From the NCBI GenBank assembly GCA_936450465.1, contig OW388292.1, positions 25,202,652-25,266,651 of the forward strand: a DNA stretch of 64,000 bases, read 5' to 3'. The DNA comes from Gibbula magus. Its lineage: Eukaryota; Mollusca; Gastropoda; Trochida; Trochidae. The translations under genes and the position numbers were made by a program. The notes under the pieces are model-generated. The model ran no database searches and was not told the DNA's origin. It saw only the letters and a program-made list of their open reading frames with translations. Positions 40,894 through 51,948 of this stretch are shown here, one piece after another (position 1 is the stretch's first letter; each line of letters starts with the position of its first letter).

Positions 40894-41054
40894 TAATATA
40901 CATAGAAAAAAAGTTAAGCGCCCCCTCAAGTTACTGTGCAATCACTAAATACCCCAAATACTTCCAAATCACACCTGTCCACATTGACTTGATATATGTA
41001 CGAATCTGCACAAAAACACCAGGTGGTGCTTAACTTTTTTCACTATGTATATTA
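40894..41054. mobile_element. 161-bp MITE-like insert upstream of the transposase gene
   Basis: The ends TAATATACATAG (40894-40905) and CTATGTATATTA (41043-41054) are perfect inverted repeats. They extend through a poly-A run into GTTAAGC on both sides with small differences. TATA at the edges fits a Tc1/mariner-type TA insertion. It lies 112 bp before the transposase ATG and could displace or supply its promoter. Confidence 0.7.
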
Positions 41055-41111
41055 TGATCGAATTGTAACATGGCCGACAGTTATTAAAATGTTTGTACTT
41101 GAAGTATAATG

Positions 41112-41191
41112 TGGGGTAAAACGCCCATACTATGGGGCAAAGGGCCCAGGGTGGGCTTTTTGCCCCTGTTTAAGGTAGGCGTTTTGCCCCA
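41112..41191. repeat. Right subterminal transposase-site cluster
   Basis: Copies of the terminal motif: TGGGGTAAAACGCCCA (41112), TGGGGCAAAGGGCCCA (41133), and inverted GGGGCAAAAAGCCCA (41152-41166) and TGGGGCAAAACGCC (41178-41191). With the terminal copy at 41536-41551 this gives five sites on the right, as on the left. Confidence 0.6.
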
Positions 41192-41559
41192 CACAAACAC
41201 ATGTTTTTCACACGTCACCTAAACGCCGCCATTACGTCTTGCACCGCCATGAACATACTAACGTTGTAAATCAGTTATATGATTATTCAGGTAATGTGCT
41301 TGACTTTCAGATACCACTAACATGACGTATAGTGATGATAGAATAACTGATACCCAAAAATTACAAATAATTAATGCGAAATCAATGACGTCAGATAAAA
41401 AAACTTACGTGAATGACGGTGGTTGTGACCTTGTCTGTTTTAGCAGCGGGGACGCAAACGAGGCTTGGGAGCATCACGTGACCGCTCCAACCACGTGATT
41501 TTTCTATATTTTTGACATGGGCGTTTGACCCGCACTGGGCCCTTTGCCCCATGTTACCC

Positions 41560-42340
41560 TACAGGCCTACACTAGCTGTTGTCCTGCAACTCGACCAGCG
41601 TGTCGGATTAAATGGTGTTTGTGGGTCACATTTTTCGAGACATACAATCCCCGCATTACACGTGCAAATCTCTTTACTGTTTTATTATTCGCAAAGTCTG
41701 TTTCACGTGTAAGCAAATTGGCGCCTCGTGCTTTGCACGTGAAAGTTGCATTGTATCTTGGCAGACCATGAATATATTAACTTCTTTTGGTCGAATACTG
41801 TGTCGCGGACTTTGGACCTAGCTATTGTGTAACTTACTAGACTATATATTATGTAATGATCTGCCATCTGTCCTTCTTTTAAAGTTTTATAACAATCACA
41901 TATAGGTCTATATAATCTATATAGTCTATATAATCGCAATGTGTCACTATAGAACAATCAATAGTAGACAGCGTGAAATCTATCGGTTTTTGTAAATATC
42001 ATTTTAGATGATTGGTTTTTTGTTCATGAGGGACACAATTATGAAAAGGTGTCTTTGTGAATAAACAAATAAAATGTCTAAATGTATGAATCCAAATAAA
42101 GTTTCAAATTGCATTTAATTATTCAAATAAATTAAAAAGTAAAGTTCTATATTTTCAAACACGTGAGTAAGCGACGAATTTTGATGGGTCAGATTTTCAC
42201 GAATGTGACACTGCATGTTAGCGTTGCCAATGGTAATGGGTGAAATAACATACGCAATGTGTCGGAAATAAGCACAAAGGGCGGGGACGACATAAATACA
42301 CGTCTTTAGGACCAGTGTTGAGGACGAATGTCAGCCATGC
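41560..42340. repeat. 781-bp direct repeat, copy 2 (right flank of transposon)
   Basis: Duplicate of 36882-37662. The preceding bases (TTACCC) and the following bases (AGACTTCACG) differ from those around copy 1, so both repeat limits are sharp. The layout is outer flank, repeat, transposon, repeat, outer flank. Confidence 0.95.
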
Positions 42341-43699
42341 AGACTTCACGCCCATTAATGACATGGCTTGGTTCGGGTAAAACTCGAGTCCACTTTTGAC
42401 CAGAAATACAAAAATGAGACACCGCCTGCAGTAGCCTACAGTTTTTCTTCAATTCTTTAAATTTGTACAACAAAAAAATCATTTCAGAGGCTTAATGTTA
42501 GACTACAATCAGGCTACACATTAATGAATTTTGTTGTACAAATTTAAAAAATTGAAGAAAAAAATAATAAAAAGGAGCCTCTGAGATGTGTTAATTTTCA
42601 GAGCTTAGAGTCTTGTTATAGACTTGCCTATAGGCGAATAAATTTATATAGGCTCGTTGGTTAACATGCTAGAAAATCGAGGCTTTGAAAAATAAATAAA
42701 TTAAAGTTTATGGATTGCAGTTTAATCATTCAGTATAAAATGGCGACATTTGGAGAAATTGTTAGGCATTCAAGCTGCCTATCAACAAGTAGGATCATAA
42801 CTTTGTTTTTTGTTATTATCCCCCGTCACTATGTACAATGTTTGGTGTTGGATATTTAATATATAATTAAAATTGGCATATATAAGAACCGTCTTTGCGT
42901 CCTTATTTTACGTTATCGAACCATAATTCGAAAATTGATTATCATAATTTCATGAAAGTTTGTATATTATCAACCCAGCAGTGTTGATGTTGAATTATGA
43001 TTTGCTTAACTTACTTGTGATAAGTTTCAACACACAAAAACACTAGCAATATTAATTTACACGTACGTAATGAGCTGAGCGCGAGTGGTTCGCCTAACCT
43101 CGCTACTTTGGACATGGCAACAGGATAACATGCAGTCAATCTGTCACTATTTGAAGTAGCGACTTTTGACTGTGTAAACCGTCTAAAGGTTACACTTCTA
43201 TATTTGTATATTAATAGGATTATATTAATATCCGTTATGCAACTATAATCTGTGAACAATGCATTCGAAAGTCAGGATATTAACACGATTTGCTCGATCA
43301 TGCATGTGATTAAGTGTAAGTGATTTTCCAAACCGAATCAAAGTATTAAGTAAAAGTCTTTTTTCTGCGATTAGATACATCAACAACACTGGTCGTATTT
43401 TGTGTTAATTTTGTATTGTTCATTATTGTTTCGGGAGAAAAGCACGTATAAGTAAGCGAAATATATATATCTATCGTTTATACGGATTTTATCAACATGT
43501 CTGTAAGACATTATTAATGATATCGTGCACACGTTGTGCGCTTGAATATTCAAAAAGAGATATTGGTGTATTATAAAGATTCACAACTTACATAAAATGA
43601 CGATGTATGTTATAGCCGCACTTAGTACACAACAGTGCAGCATACTGTGAGCGCACATATCCTATTCCCATTCCTTATTGGCATTATGTGAGGGCAATA
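42341..43699. other. Intergenic sequence with a foldback repeat
   Basis: Apart from an inverted repeat at 42442-42562 I see no gene. Arms of 34 bp (42442-42475 and 42529-42562, one mismatch) can form a hairpin with a 53-nt loop. A second pair (TCAGAGGCT at 42484 and AGCCTCTGA at 42576) crosses it. The rest is AT-rich and unannotated. Confidence 0.5.
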
Positions 43700-45965
43700 G
43701 GCTCATCATGATGTGAATGAACATGCTAAACTGTATCATGACACTCTCTCCACACTACTTGATAAGCATGCTCCACCTGTAGTGAAGAAAGTCCAAGTGC
43801 GCACAGATACACCCTGGTACTCACAACAAGTGCTGATAGCCAAGACTGCACGTCGACAAGCTGAAAGGAAATGGCGAAAAAGTCATCTTGAAATAGATCG
43901 TCAACTTTATAAGCAAGCTCGGAATGCTGCAACAACTGTCATTCGTAACTGCAAGAAGGATTATTGTCTTCAGCAGCTTTCCAATATGAATGATAATCCC
44001 AAAAGATCATACGCTTTTATGAACAAATTGCAAGGCAAGAGGACTGAATCCAAACTTCCACCTTCTGCATCAAACCGGACCCTTGCTGACTCATTTAACA
44101 TCTTTTTTCTTGACAAAGTTGACATGATACGACAAAATCTCTCTGATGATATCACAGTGTCTCAAGATGTTGATAATAGCAGTACTCAGTACAGTGTGCA
44201 ACCCCTGACTGATCTCGCTTTATTCACAGACTCAGAGATACGCAGTGTTATTCGATCATCAAAGCCCACTACCTGTGTTTTGGACCCAATCCCAACCAAT
44301 ATTGTACTCAAACATTTGGATGTAATTCTCCCATGTATTACGAGTATTGTGAATAAGAGTATCGAAAGTGGAATGTTTCCAGAGTGTTTCAGAACAGCTG
44401 TAGTGAAGCCTCTCCTCAAGAAGGACAATCTGGATCCATCACACTTGAAAAATTTTAGACCGGTCTCACATTTGACATTCCTATCCAAAGTCATTGAAAA
44501 AGCTTTTCATATTCGACTTAAATGTCATCTTGCGGAGAATGCACTCATAGAAAAGTTCCAGTCAGCTTATCGCAAATTCCACAGTACTGAAACAGCCTTA
44601 CTAAGAGTCATAAATGATATTCGTGGAGCAGTAGATCAGGGCAATATGGCAGCTCTGATATTGCTGGATTTGTCTTCAGCATTCGATACAATTGACCACA
44701 ATCTACTTCTGGACAGACTCCGACATCAGTATGGAATAGGTGGGACAGCACTACAGTGGATATCATCTTATATTAAAGGAAGATCACAATTTGTGATGAT
44801 TGGAAATGACAGGTCATCCACTGTCAACTTGAAATATGGTGTCCCACAGGGATCTGTACTTGGTCCAGTGTTATTTGTTCTCTATTGTGGCAGTACTTCA
44901 AACATCATCTCACAACACCGCCTCCTCCACCACTCATATGCCGATGACTGCCAGTTGTACGATCACTTTCATCATCATAACTCAGAAGAAGCTCTTTTGA
45001 ATATAGCTAATTGTACCAGGTCCTTGAATTCTTGGATGACAGAAAACAAACTCAAACTGAACAGTGATAAAACGGAAGCAATCATTTTTGGAACTAAGCA
45101 GCAGCTAAAAAAAGTGGATCTAAGCACCGTTAATGTGTCAGACACGGACGTTCAGCTAACCAAGACTGTCAAGGATCTCGGTGTCTTGCTAGATCCAACA
45201 CTCTCAATGGAAGCTCAGATTAACAATGTCTGCAAAATATGCTACTTGAACTTACGTGTGATTGGAAATATTCGTCCTTTGATCACCATGGAAGCTGCAC
45301 AATGTCTAACCAGATGTCTGGTACTGAGTAGACTCGACTACTGTAACAGTCTTTATGTCGGACTCCCGGATATTCTCCTTGACAAACTTCAAAAGGTACA
45401 AAATACAGCAGCGCGAATCGTGACTCTAACATCTAAAGGATCGCACATTACTCCTGTCCTTAAACATCTTCACTGGCTTCCAATAAAAGCAAGGATTCAA
45501 CTCAAAATTTTATGTCTAATGCATAAATCTCTGCATGATCAATCGCCTGCCTACATATCAGAGTTGATATCAGCCTACGTCCCAACACGGGAGCGTAGAT
45601 CACAACATCAGAATCTATTGACAGTGCCGAAGTGTAACCTCAAGTGCTTTGGTCAGAGATGTTTTGAGCATTTTGCTCCTAACATGTGGAACTCTCTTCC
45701 CAAAAATCTGAAACTATGTCCAACATTTGAATCATTCAAATCAAGTCTAAAAGCCTATCTTTTTGTTCAGTTTTATGGTTCATAAGGACTTTCACAATTG
45801 CAACAATTGTACATATTGATTTGTTATTGCTGTTTGTGTGAAGTGAGCACATTCAAATGTGCATCACTATTATCATTATTTATTAGCATTATATGTTTAG
45901 CGCTTTGAGCATGCTTTCGAGCGTGGATATGTGCGCTTTATAAATATGCACTATTATTATTATTA
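43700..45965 (+). mobile_element. 5'-truncated LINE (Jockey/CR1/L2-like) with (ATT)n tail
   Basis: It starts abruptly at about 43700, where an in-frame TAG precedes the open frame and no endonuclease domain is present. It ends in an ATTATTATTATTA run at about 45950-45965 after a short 3' UTR (AGCGCTTTGAGCATGC...). Truncation at the 5' end and a microsatellite tail are typical of CR1/L2-like insertion by target-primed reverse transcription. No clear target duplication was found. Confidence 0.85.
43713..45785 (+). CDS. LINE reverse transcriptase ORF2 fragment (690 aa)
   Basis: Non-LTR retrotransposon polymerase, open from a non-ATG position (GTG) to TAA, so this is the C-terminal part of a longer ORF2 whose apurinic-type endonuclease has been lost. 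Residues 1-150 are the usual linker. RT motifs are ordered: LKNFRPVS (245-252), FQSAYRKFHSTETAL (about 282-296), LLDLSSAFDTIDH with catalytic D319, GVPQGSVLGPVLF (376-388) and YADD (409-412). The thumb and C-terminal region (KDLGVLLD..., LDYCNSLY, LHWLPI) follow to the end. The segment before YADD (CGSTSNIIS) departs from the pattern I would expect and may hide a pair of compensating frameshifts. It would prime and copy RNA at a nick but cannot make its own nick, so it is probably dead as an autonomous element. Confidence 0.9.
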   Translation: MNEHAKLYHDTLSTLLDKHAPPVVKKVQVRTDTPWYSQQVLIAKTARRQAERKWRKSHLEIDRQLYKQARNAATTVIRNCKKDYCLQQLSNMNDNPKRSYAFMNKLQGKRTESKLPPSASNRTLADSFNIFFLDKVDMIRQNLSDDITVSQDVDNSSTQYSVQPLTDLALFTDSEIRSVIRSSKPTTCVLDPIPTNIVLKHLDVILPCITSIVNKSIESGMFPECFRTAVVKPLLKKDNLDPSHLKNFRPVSHLTFLSKVIEKAFHIRLKCHLAENALIEKFQSAYRKFHSTETALLRVINDIRGAVDQGNMAALILLDLSSAFDTIDHNLLLDRLRHQYGIGGTALQWISSYIKGRSQFVMIGNDRSSTVNLKYGVPQGSVLGPVLFVLYCGSTSNIISQHRLLHHSYADDCQLYDHFHHHNSEEALLNIANCTRSLNSWMTENKLKLNSDKTEAIIFGTKQQLKKVDLSTVNVSDTDVQLTKTVKDLGVLLDPTLSMEAQINNVCKICYLNLRVIGNIRPLITMEAAQCLTRCLVLSRLDYCNSLYVGLPDILLDKLQKVQNTAARIVTLTSKGSHITPVLKHLHWLPIKARIQLKILCLMHKSLHDQSPAYISELISAYVPTRERRSQHQNLLTVPKCNLKCFGQRCFEHFAPNMWNSLPKNLKLCPTFESFKSSLKAYLFVQFYGS

Positions 45966-46114
45966 ATATGATATGTTTTCATTCCCAACTTACGGGGTAG
46001 CACGCAGTTGAAGCTGCCGTAATGTACCGGGTTAACGTTCACGCTGCCTTCACTTCTTAACCAGCTTCTCCAACAACACTTTTTCAATGATGAGCCTATC
46101 TTCAATAATGAATA

Positions 46115-47520
46115 AAGCGCTAGTGAAGCCTCTGCTGAAGAAAAATGCACTCGACATAAACATTATGAAGAATTAGACCAGTTTCCAATGTATCTTCTGT
46201 CTAAGGTCACAGCACATCTTGAAGCGTTAGGTCTCAACGACAAATTCCAGTCTGCATATAGAGCCCACCACAGTACAACTTCACTAAATTCTGGTCTGTA
46301 TGACATAATCTCTTTACAGGCTAAAACACACTGTAACTTCTATGAATGTATAAAAATGCCAGGTTTAAAAGGGAAATAGAGAACTTTAAGTGAACATGAA
46401 CTTTCGTTTTGCGGTTGTTGTGTACCAATATGTGTTTGTAGTTCTATTGTAAACCTTTGTACTGTGACAAATTGTTCCACTGCCTCAAGACTCCCATTGG
46501 ACTATCAGTCACGTCTTCATAAAAAATGTCAATCAGTCGTCATCGACGATGCCTTGTCGGATCCAATCATTCTTATGTGTGGAGTACCACGGGGTTCCGT
46601 CCTCGGACCAATCCTGTTCACCTTATACAGCGTCTCTTATCGATGGCATTGATGACCAAGATATTCCTCGCCATGCATACGCTGATGACAAACAACTCCA
46701 CAAGTCGTTTATTGAATCCGACTTTTCAGCAGCTATACGTACACATACCTTGAACTATGTATATCTGACATCAGATTATGGATGGTAACCAACAAATTAA
46801 AGCTGAATGATGTCAAGACTGAGGTTCTTCTTGTTGTTTCCAAATCCAAACGGAAAACAATCCCTGAACCCATGCTTGCTATAGGGGATCAATATACGTT
46901 TCTCGGATGTGGTCAAGGACTTGGGAGTCTATGTAGACTCTAGCATGACAATGGACATACATGTAGAACACACATGTAGAACATGCTTCTACCATCTGAG
47001 AAGTATTGGCCAGATCAAAAATCTACTGACAGAGGATGACACTAGTCAATTGGTCAGGTCTCTGATTCTCTCCAGAATCGACTCTGGCAACAGTTTGCAC
47101 ATTAACATAATACAAGATCTCCTCATATGAAGCTTCAACGAATCCAGAATGCCTCTGCCCGACTGACTGTAAAACATCTTCTCATGTAACGATACTACTA
47201 ATGAAATTTCACTGGCTTCACGTACAAGCCACAATTGATTTAAAAGCTTCTGCTTGACATACAGCTGTTTCCATGACATTGCACCACAGTACCTTCAATA
47301 AATTCTACAGAAGCATGACCCTTGTTAAAACTTAGATCTAATGATCAACTTCTAATTGGTATCTCAAAGATCAACCTCAAATCATTCGGCCAGAGATCTT
47401 TCTCTTTGTGTGCTCCTAATCTAATTTAACTTAAAAAACCAACTCTCCATCTTTAGCTGTCCAAGTTCAAGTCTAGAATGAAGACTCAGCTCTTCTCAAA
47501 GAATTACCTTTGAACTGCGC
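46115..47520 (+). pseudogene. Decayed LINE reverse transcriptase relative
   Basis: Fragments in shifting frames line up in order with the intact LINE just upstream: LVKPLLKK (about 46120), FQSAYRAHHSTTSL (46245), GVPRGSVLGPILF (about 46580), HAYADDKQLH (about 46672), VKDLGVYVDSSMTM (46912), LILSRIDSGNSL and a final 'FKSRMKTQLFSKNYL' at about 47465-47510. Stops and frameshifts separate them. It belongs to the same broad family but is older; stretches such as 46380-46450 appear replaced or inserted. Confidence 0.85.
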
Positions 47521-48461
47521 CTAGTGCATCGGCCCAAATTCAGCTGCTTGTTATATGGAGGTTGATAATGAAATAAAATAATATTGCGCTTACATATAAT
47601 GTGTATAAGGAATAGCTTTATTTGGAGTTTACAGATATGTGAATTTAAAAGTATGCACTATATATGTTACCATATGATTAGTCATAGCTCACAACTTAAA
47701 TTGATTATTAGTTTTGTGGATGGACCAGACGCGGGACGTTGTTTATATTAAGAAGGACTTTATGCATTATCCGTTCCTGCATCAAACCCAATACATGTAC
47801 CAACTTATAAATACCATCAAATATATTTGAGTTTGATCGTAAGAACAAAAGCACATATCTGTAAGTATTTATGTCATTTGTAGAAACAGATGCATGTACA
47901 ACACAAATATTATTTAAAACATATATCCTAACAAAATACCGCAGAATGTGGTAAAAAAGAAGAGAAAGAGGATGTTTTTCTTTATTTTTGTGTCGCACAC
48001 TTCAGCTCGACATCATATAAACAAATTATATTAAAACCTGTTTAAGAGCGTCAGCCCGGCCAATACCAACTAATGAGACATACAAATACATTTTTAAATA
48101 ATCTGCAGATAGGACGGTTATTAGTCCTGCTCCATGACTGTGTAAAAATAAGAGTCTTTAATACAGTCTAGATCCTTATTCAGATAAACTGAATAATGGA
48201 ACTGGTAGTATTGAAAAATATAAAATCATAAGGATGCAGAAACAATAATTTTTAAAATTCCATAGACTCAAGTTTAGTCTAGATGGTAATACACAGTACA
48301 TTATAAATAAAGATATTAAAGATAAATAGAAATATTATATTAATGATATTAACGTAAACATACAAAATCAAGGGGAATAGAGGCATTGAGGGCGAGTCTT
48401 TAGTTAAAGAAGTTTGAAAGGATCATGTTACATATGTCTGGACGTACTATGCAGGGCCGCG
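47521..48461. other. Intergenic sequence with a dispersed repeat
   Basis: No gene seen. About 48130-48240 (tgtgtaaaaataagagtc... to ...cataaggat) resembles 60205-60315 in the same orientation, with moderate divergence. This is an old dispersed repeat whose ends I cannot define. Confidence 0.45.
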
Positions 48462-48783
48462 ATTTCCTCTAATGAGCGCCCGGGCGCTTATTTTTTCAGC
48501 ACCCCTTAACCCCCCGGCGCTTATAAGAGGCCCGGCGCTTATTAGAGACCCGGCGCTTATATCTTTAATAGAATATTGAAGTTTACTAAGGAAGCATTAA
48601 TCTAATGGTTTGGACCCGGCGCTGATTAGAGACCCGGCGCTCATTGGAGACCCGGCGCTTATTTTATCAACTACCCATGACCCCCCCGGCGCTTATTAGA
48701 GGCCCGGCGCTTATTGGAGACCCGGCGCTTATTGGAGACCCGGCGCTTATTGGAGACCCGGCGCTTATTAGAGGAAATACGGT
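48462..48783. mobile_element. Small TIR element with 18-bp GGCGCTTATT repeats, copy 1
   Basis: The ends ATTTCCTCTAATGAGCGCC (48462-48480) and the inverted ATTTCCTCTAATAAGCGCC (to 48778) match at 18 of 19 bases. The right end extends to the TACCGTATTTCC terminus found in the copy at 62754. The interior is mostly 18-bp units CCCGGCGCTTATTRGAGR in tandem, facing one way, with about 60 bp of unique sequence in the middle. The serine-asparagine-lysine-arginine frame it creates is an artefact. Confidence 0.7.
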
Positions 48784-51342
48784 AATAGCATATAATACAG
48801 TGAACATCACTGAACGTGACTGATGAACAAAATAACATCTTCAAATATAGAATCAGTTGAAGATTAAGTTTGGAAAAGGATCGCCAAAAATGACAGTCAA
48901 AAATTAAATTGGTTAAAATATATAAGCTATAAAAATGCCATTTATAGTGTTTATCAACCATTGAGCTTAAAATCGGGCAAGGCGAAAATTAATTTTATAT
49001 TACAACATTGGTAAAAGATTTTGACAAAATTCCGAAACATGGAAGCATAAAAGTATACTTGCCCCCTCCCCAACACTCCATGAAATAATCTAACTCTGAC
49101 CACTGTACTGTTTTTTAAAAATTTCGTTTCCAAACTCTCAAAAATAAGGTCGAGGCAGGAGTTGCAAAATAACGGGATTCACCATTTTAATGGCTTTGAT
49201 AAAATCTTGAAGGTAATCATATAGATGTTGCGACCTTTCACTTGCACCCGATTTTATGACTGTAGCACCACAATTATAAGGAAACTTTAAGTTATATACT
49301 TTTCAGTACAGTAAGTTTCTGAGTCAGAAATGAATGGATTATGATTTGTAAATTGCTGAATTATCAAACTGTAATAGAAACACATGGACAATGCAATTAT
49401 TGTGGATTTGTTAGTCTTTATCATAGGAATAATGATTAAAGCAATACTTGGTTCTATTTGAAAGATGTACCGGAGCCAGGGCTATACAAGAAACAACGAT
49501 ATGCGATTGATAACGATTGATCTTTGACCTGGTTCACACGCCAATACGATATGTGACGACATAAAGACACCCCGTGCATGCACTACGTATAGTAGGCTAC
49601 TGCTATGTTCTGAAGCGATATTTTAAAAATCGGCATAATCATAAAGATGGCTTCCGACCACAAAGATTTCGATTTGTGATCCTTCGCGCTTTACAAGATA
49701 AGTTATAAGTTTCGATCCAGAATGTTTGCATCGTGGCCATCGCGATCGCAACATCGCCAGGCAAGTGCAGACCAGGCTGTAATCGAAGAGCGCCAAGTAT
49801 AGCGAGCGCAGCACTAAACGACTCCCCAGCATGCGCCTTTCGTCAACAAACTACTGTTCGCCCGTCAGCTTGTCCTAAGAACACATATACACACCTAACA
49901 CTCGCTCCTGACAAAGTAAATTAAATTCCTCTCATTCTCTTTGTTTACTTTTGTTCATTTATCCCTCAGCTCCGGAATGTAAGGATAAACAAATCACTTA
50001 AACTCGCTGCTAGGTACGAGGAAAGACTCTTCTGGCGTCAACGATTTAATGGTTTTATACAAGTGTTATAATCAATATTGGTAGTGTTCAACGATTGTTA
50101 CTGCAACAGCGTAAACCTAGATATACCGTATTTCGATTCTATAATTATTGATATTTCGTAATGCTTGCCTTAAATCGAATAAATCAATCCAAATGCTATC
50201 AGCGTACTTGATATCGAATCACACATTTTATATATATGGTTGAGTGCACAATGTGTTTTTTTTAATATCTAGACATTATTCACCTTTGAATAATTAACTT
50301 CCTGGCTTGGTTCGCGTCATCATGAATTAAAACTTACTGTTGCTAGAGTAGGAAACATGTAACCTCGTACAACCTTTCGTCGGTCATGTTGATCTCGGTG
50401 TCGTGCAGTTTCTCATATACACGTCTAGTCGCTGAAGATTGGGTCAACATATAGACTACATAGTTCACGGGAATGAATACTAGTATGTATAGGTGAAATG
50501 GGACTTAGAAAATATTGTAAATAATGCATGTAGACAAATTCTGAACTTACAATTTTGTGAACATGAAATAAAATAAATCAGCTGAATCTACCTTTGAAAA
50601 TGTATATTAAGGTAATGGTCTACATTGTTAATTATGTAGTTATTTTCTTGGTATTTAATATCTGCCAAAAAGTGAACATTTAAGCTTTACTCATTCGTAT
50701 TACTTTAGACTTGCAAATTAACTGGTAATCATTATAAGCCAGACAATAGACATATTCTAGTTGGCAAGGAAACACTTTTTTTTTAAGTAGCCATGTCTAT
50801 ACTGTGTGTGTCTGTGCTCTTTAAAGGCGCTGCAGCACGTTTTTTTTAAAATATTATTTATTCTCATATTTGCCATTTATTATTAAAGTTTATACAATTT
50901 ATTGCTACATTAGAGGGTAAATGTCTCATTAATAATAGTTTATTTGATATTTTAGGCCATCGGCCCATATTCAACATAGATTATACATAAAGCTCAAAAT
51001 TAAATTGACAATACTATGTAAAGCGGCGAGAAATGCATATTTTGCAACATTTAGAAAGTTTCACGATCTTTACTATATACAAGTAATTTATAAGAATGAT
51101 AAGCCGTGTTCATAGAAAATGGTGCGACGTTTCCAGCGACAACTTTGTGAAACTCTTCCATGTGAGAGGTAGATTTGTAGGTCCCATGCGATTTTCAGGT
51201 ATATTGGAGTATAGCTACATCAATCAGATCACTTAAGAGCTCACTCAGAGCGCCTTAAACGTGAACATTTTCAGGGATCCTTATACCGACATGTAGTCCC
51301 TGAAACAAACTGGTACTGTAAAGAAACTTTCGAATGTTGTAT
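48784..51342. other. Unannotated intergenic sequence
   Basis: AT-rich DNA with no exon or RNA gene that I can support. About 50818-51131 resembles the reverse complement of 55385-55565 (shared AAGGCGCTGYAGCAC, CATTTGCCATTTATTATT and AAATGGTGCGACGT), indicating an old dispersed repeat present in both orientations. Confidence 0.4.
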
Positions 51343-51351
51343 GATAGAAGA

Positions 51352-51939
51352 CATTCTCTTCCCACAGAGGTTAGTCCCTACAGTTTTCCGGTTCTACCCT
51401 CTGTTACATTACGCTTGAAATCGGGAGCGGGAAGGGAGTGTCCTGATTGGTTGCAATTGAATCTAGTTGTGCAATCAGCGACACCGTTGTAAAAGTGACA
51501 TTTGCCAATGACACGTCATAATGATAAAATAAACGTAAGGCCAACGTTTTCTCGTTTTCCTGTGTTTTCTGTGTTTTCCTCGAACTATGCTATTTGATTT
51601 TGTGAAAACTATTGATCATAAACATAATTATAAATAAAGAAGACCAAATCAGAGACAAATACCAAAAACAGTTCATTTGCGTTATTTACATCAGACATAT
51701 TCAAATGACATATATGCTAATGAGCAAGACCCTTCAGAGTAAAATGCCTCGATCTATGAAGTCACCCTGTCGACATGGCCATATAAAGATTAGTTTTCAT
51801 TGGTTAAGAACCAGGGATACGGTTTGAGATGTCTCTTTCCACCGCTAGGGGACTTAGGTTCTGCTCTCAATTTCAAGCGTAATGTAACAGAGGGTAGAAG
51901 CGGAAAACTGTAGGGACTAACCTCTGTGGGAAGAGAATG
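51352..51939. mobile_element. Mutator-like non-autonomous transposon with 70-bp TIRs
   Basis: A 588-bp element. The left arm (51352-51421, starting CATTCTCTTCCCACAGAGG) and the right arm (51870-51939) are inverted repeats with a single mismatch over 70 bp. Both sides are flanked by the 9-bp direct repeat GATAGAAGA (51343-51351 and 51940-51948), a clean target duplication. Long TIRs plus a 9-bp duplication are typical of Mutator-like elements; no transposase is encoded. Confidence 0.9.
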
Positions 51940-51948
51940 GATAGAAGA

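Larger units (their letters stand above)
37663..41559 (-). mobile_element. DNA transposon encoding DDE-OTU-PHD transposase
   Basis: A 3,897-bp unit between the two 781-bp direct repeats. Its ends carry imperfect terminal inverted repeats: TGGGGCAAAAGGCCCA (37665-37680) and, inverted, TGGGGCAAAGGGCCCA (41551-41536), 15 of 16 matching. Related GGGGCAAAACGCCCA-like sites cluster inside both ends (37838-37915 and 41112-41191). One long intact gene on the minus strand fills most of the element. The right end has 8 extra bases (GTTACCC side) outside the inverted repeat, which the left end lacks, so the left terminus may be trimmed. A 161-bp MITE-like insert sits between the gene start and the right end. 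Confidence 0.85.

Noticed and set aside
36882..42340. 781-bp repeats as LTRs of a retrotransposon
   Set aside because: No TG...CA ends, no primer-binding or polypurine site seen, and the internal gene is a DDE transposase with its own terminal inverted repeats.
48671..48961. Frame with SNKRRVSNKRRV repeats resembling a basic protein
   Set aside because: It is a translation of the 18-bp element repeats, with no supporting coding signal.
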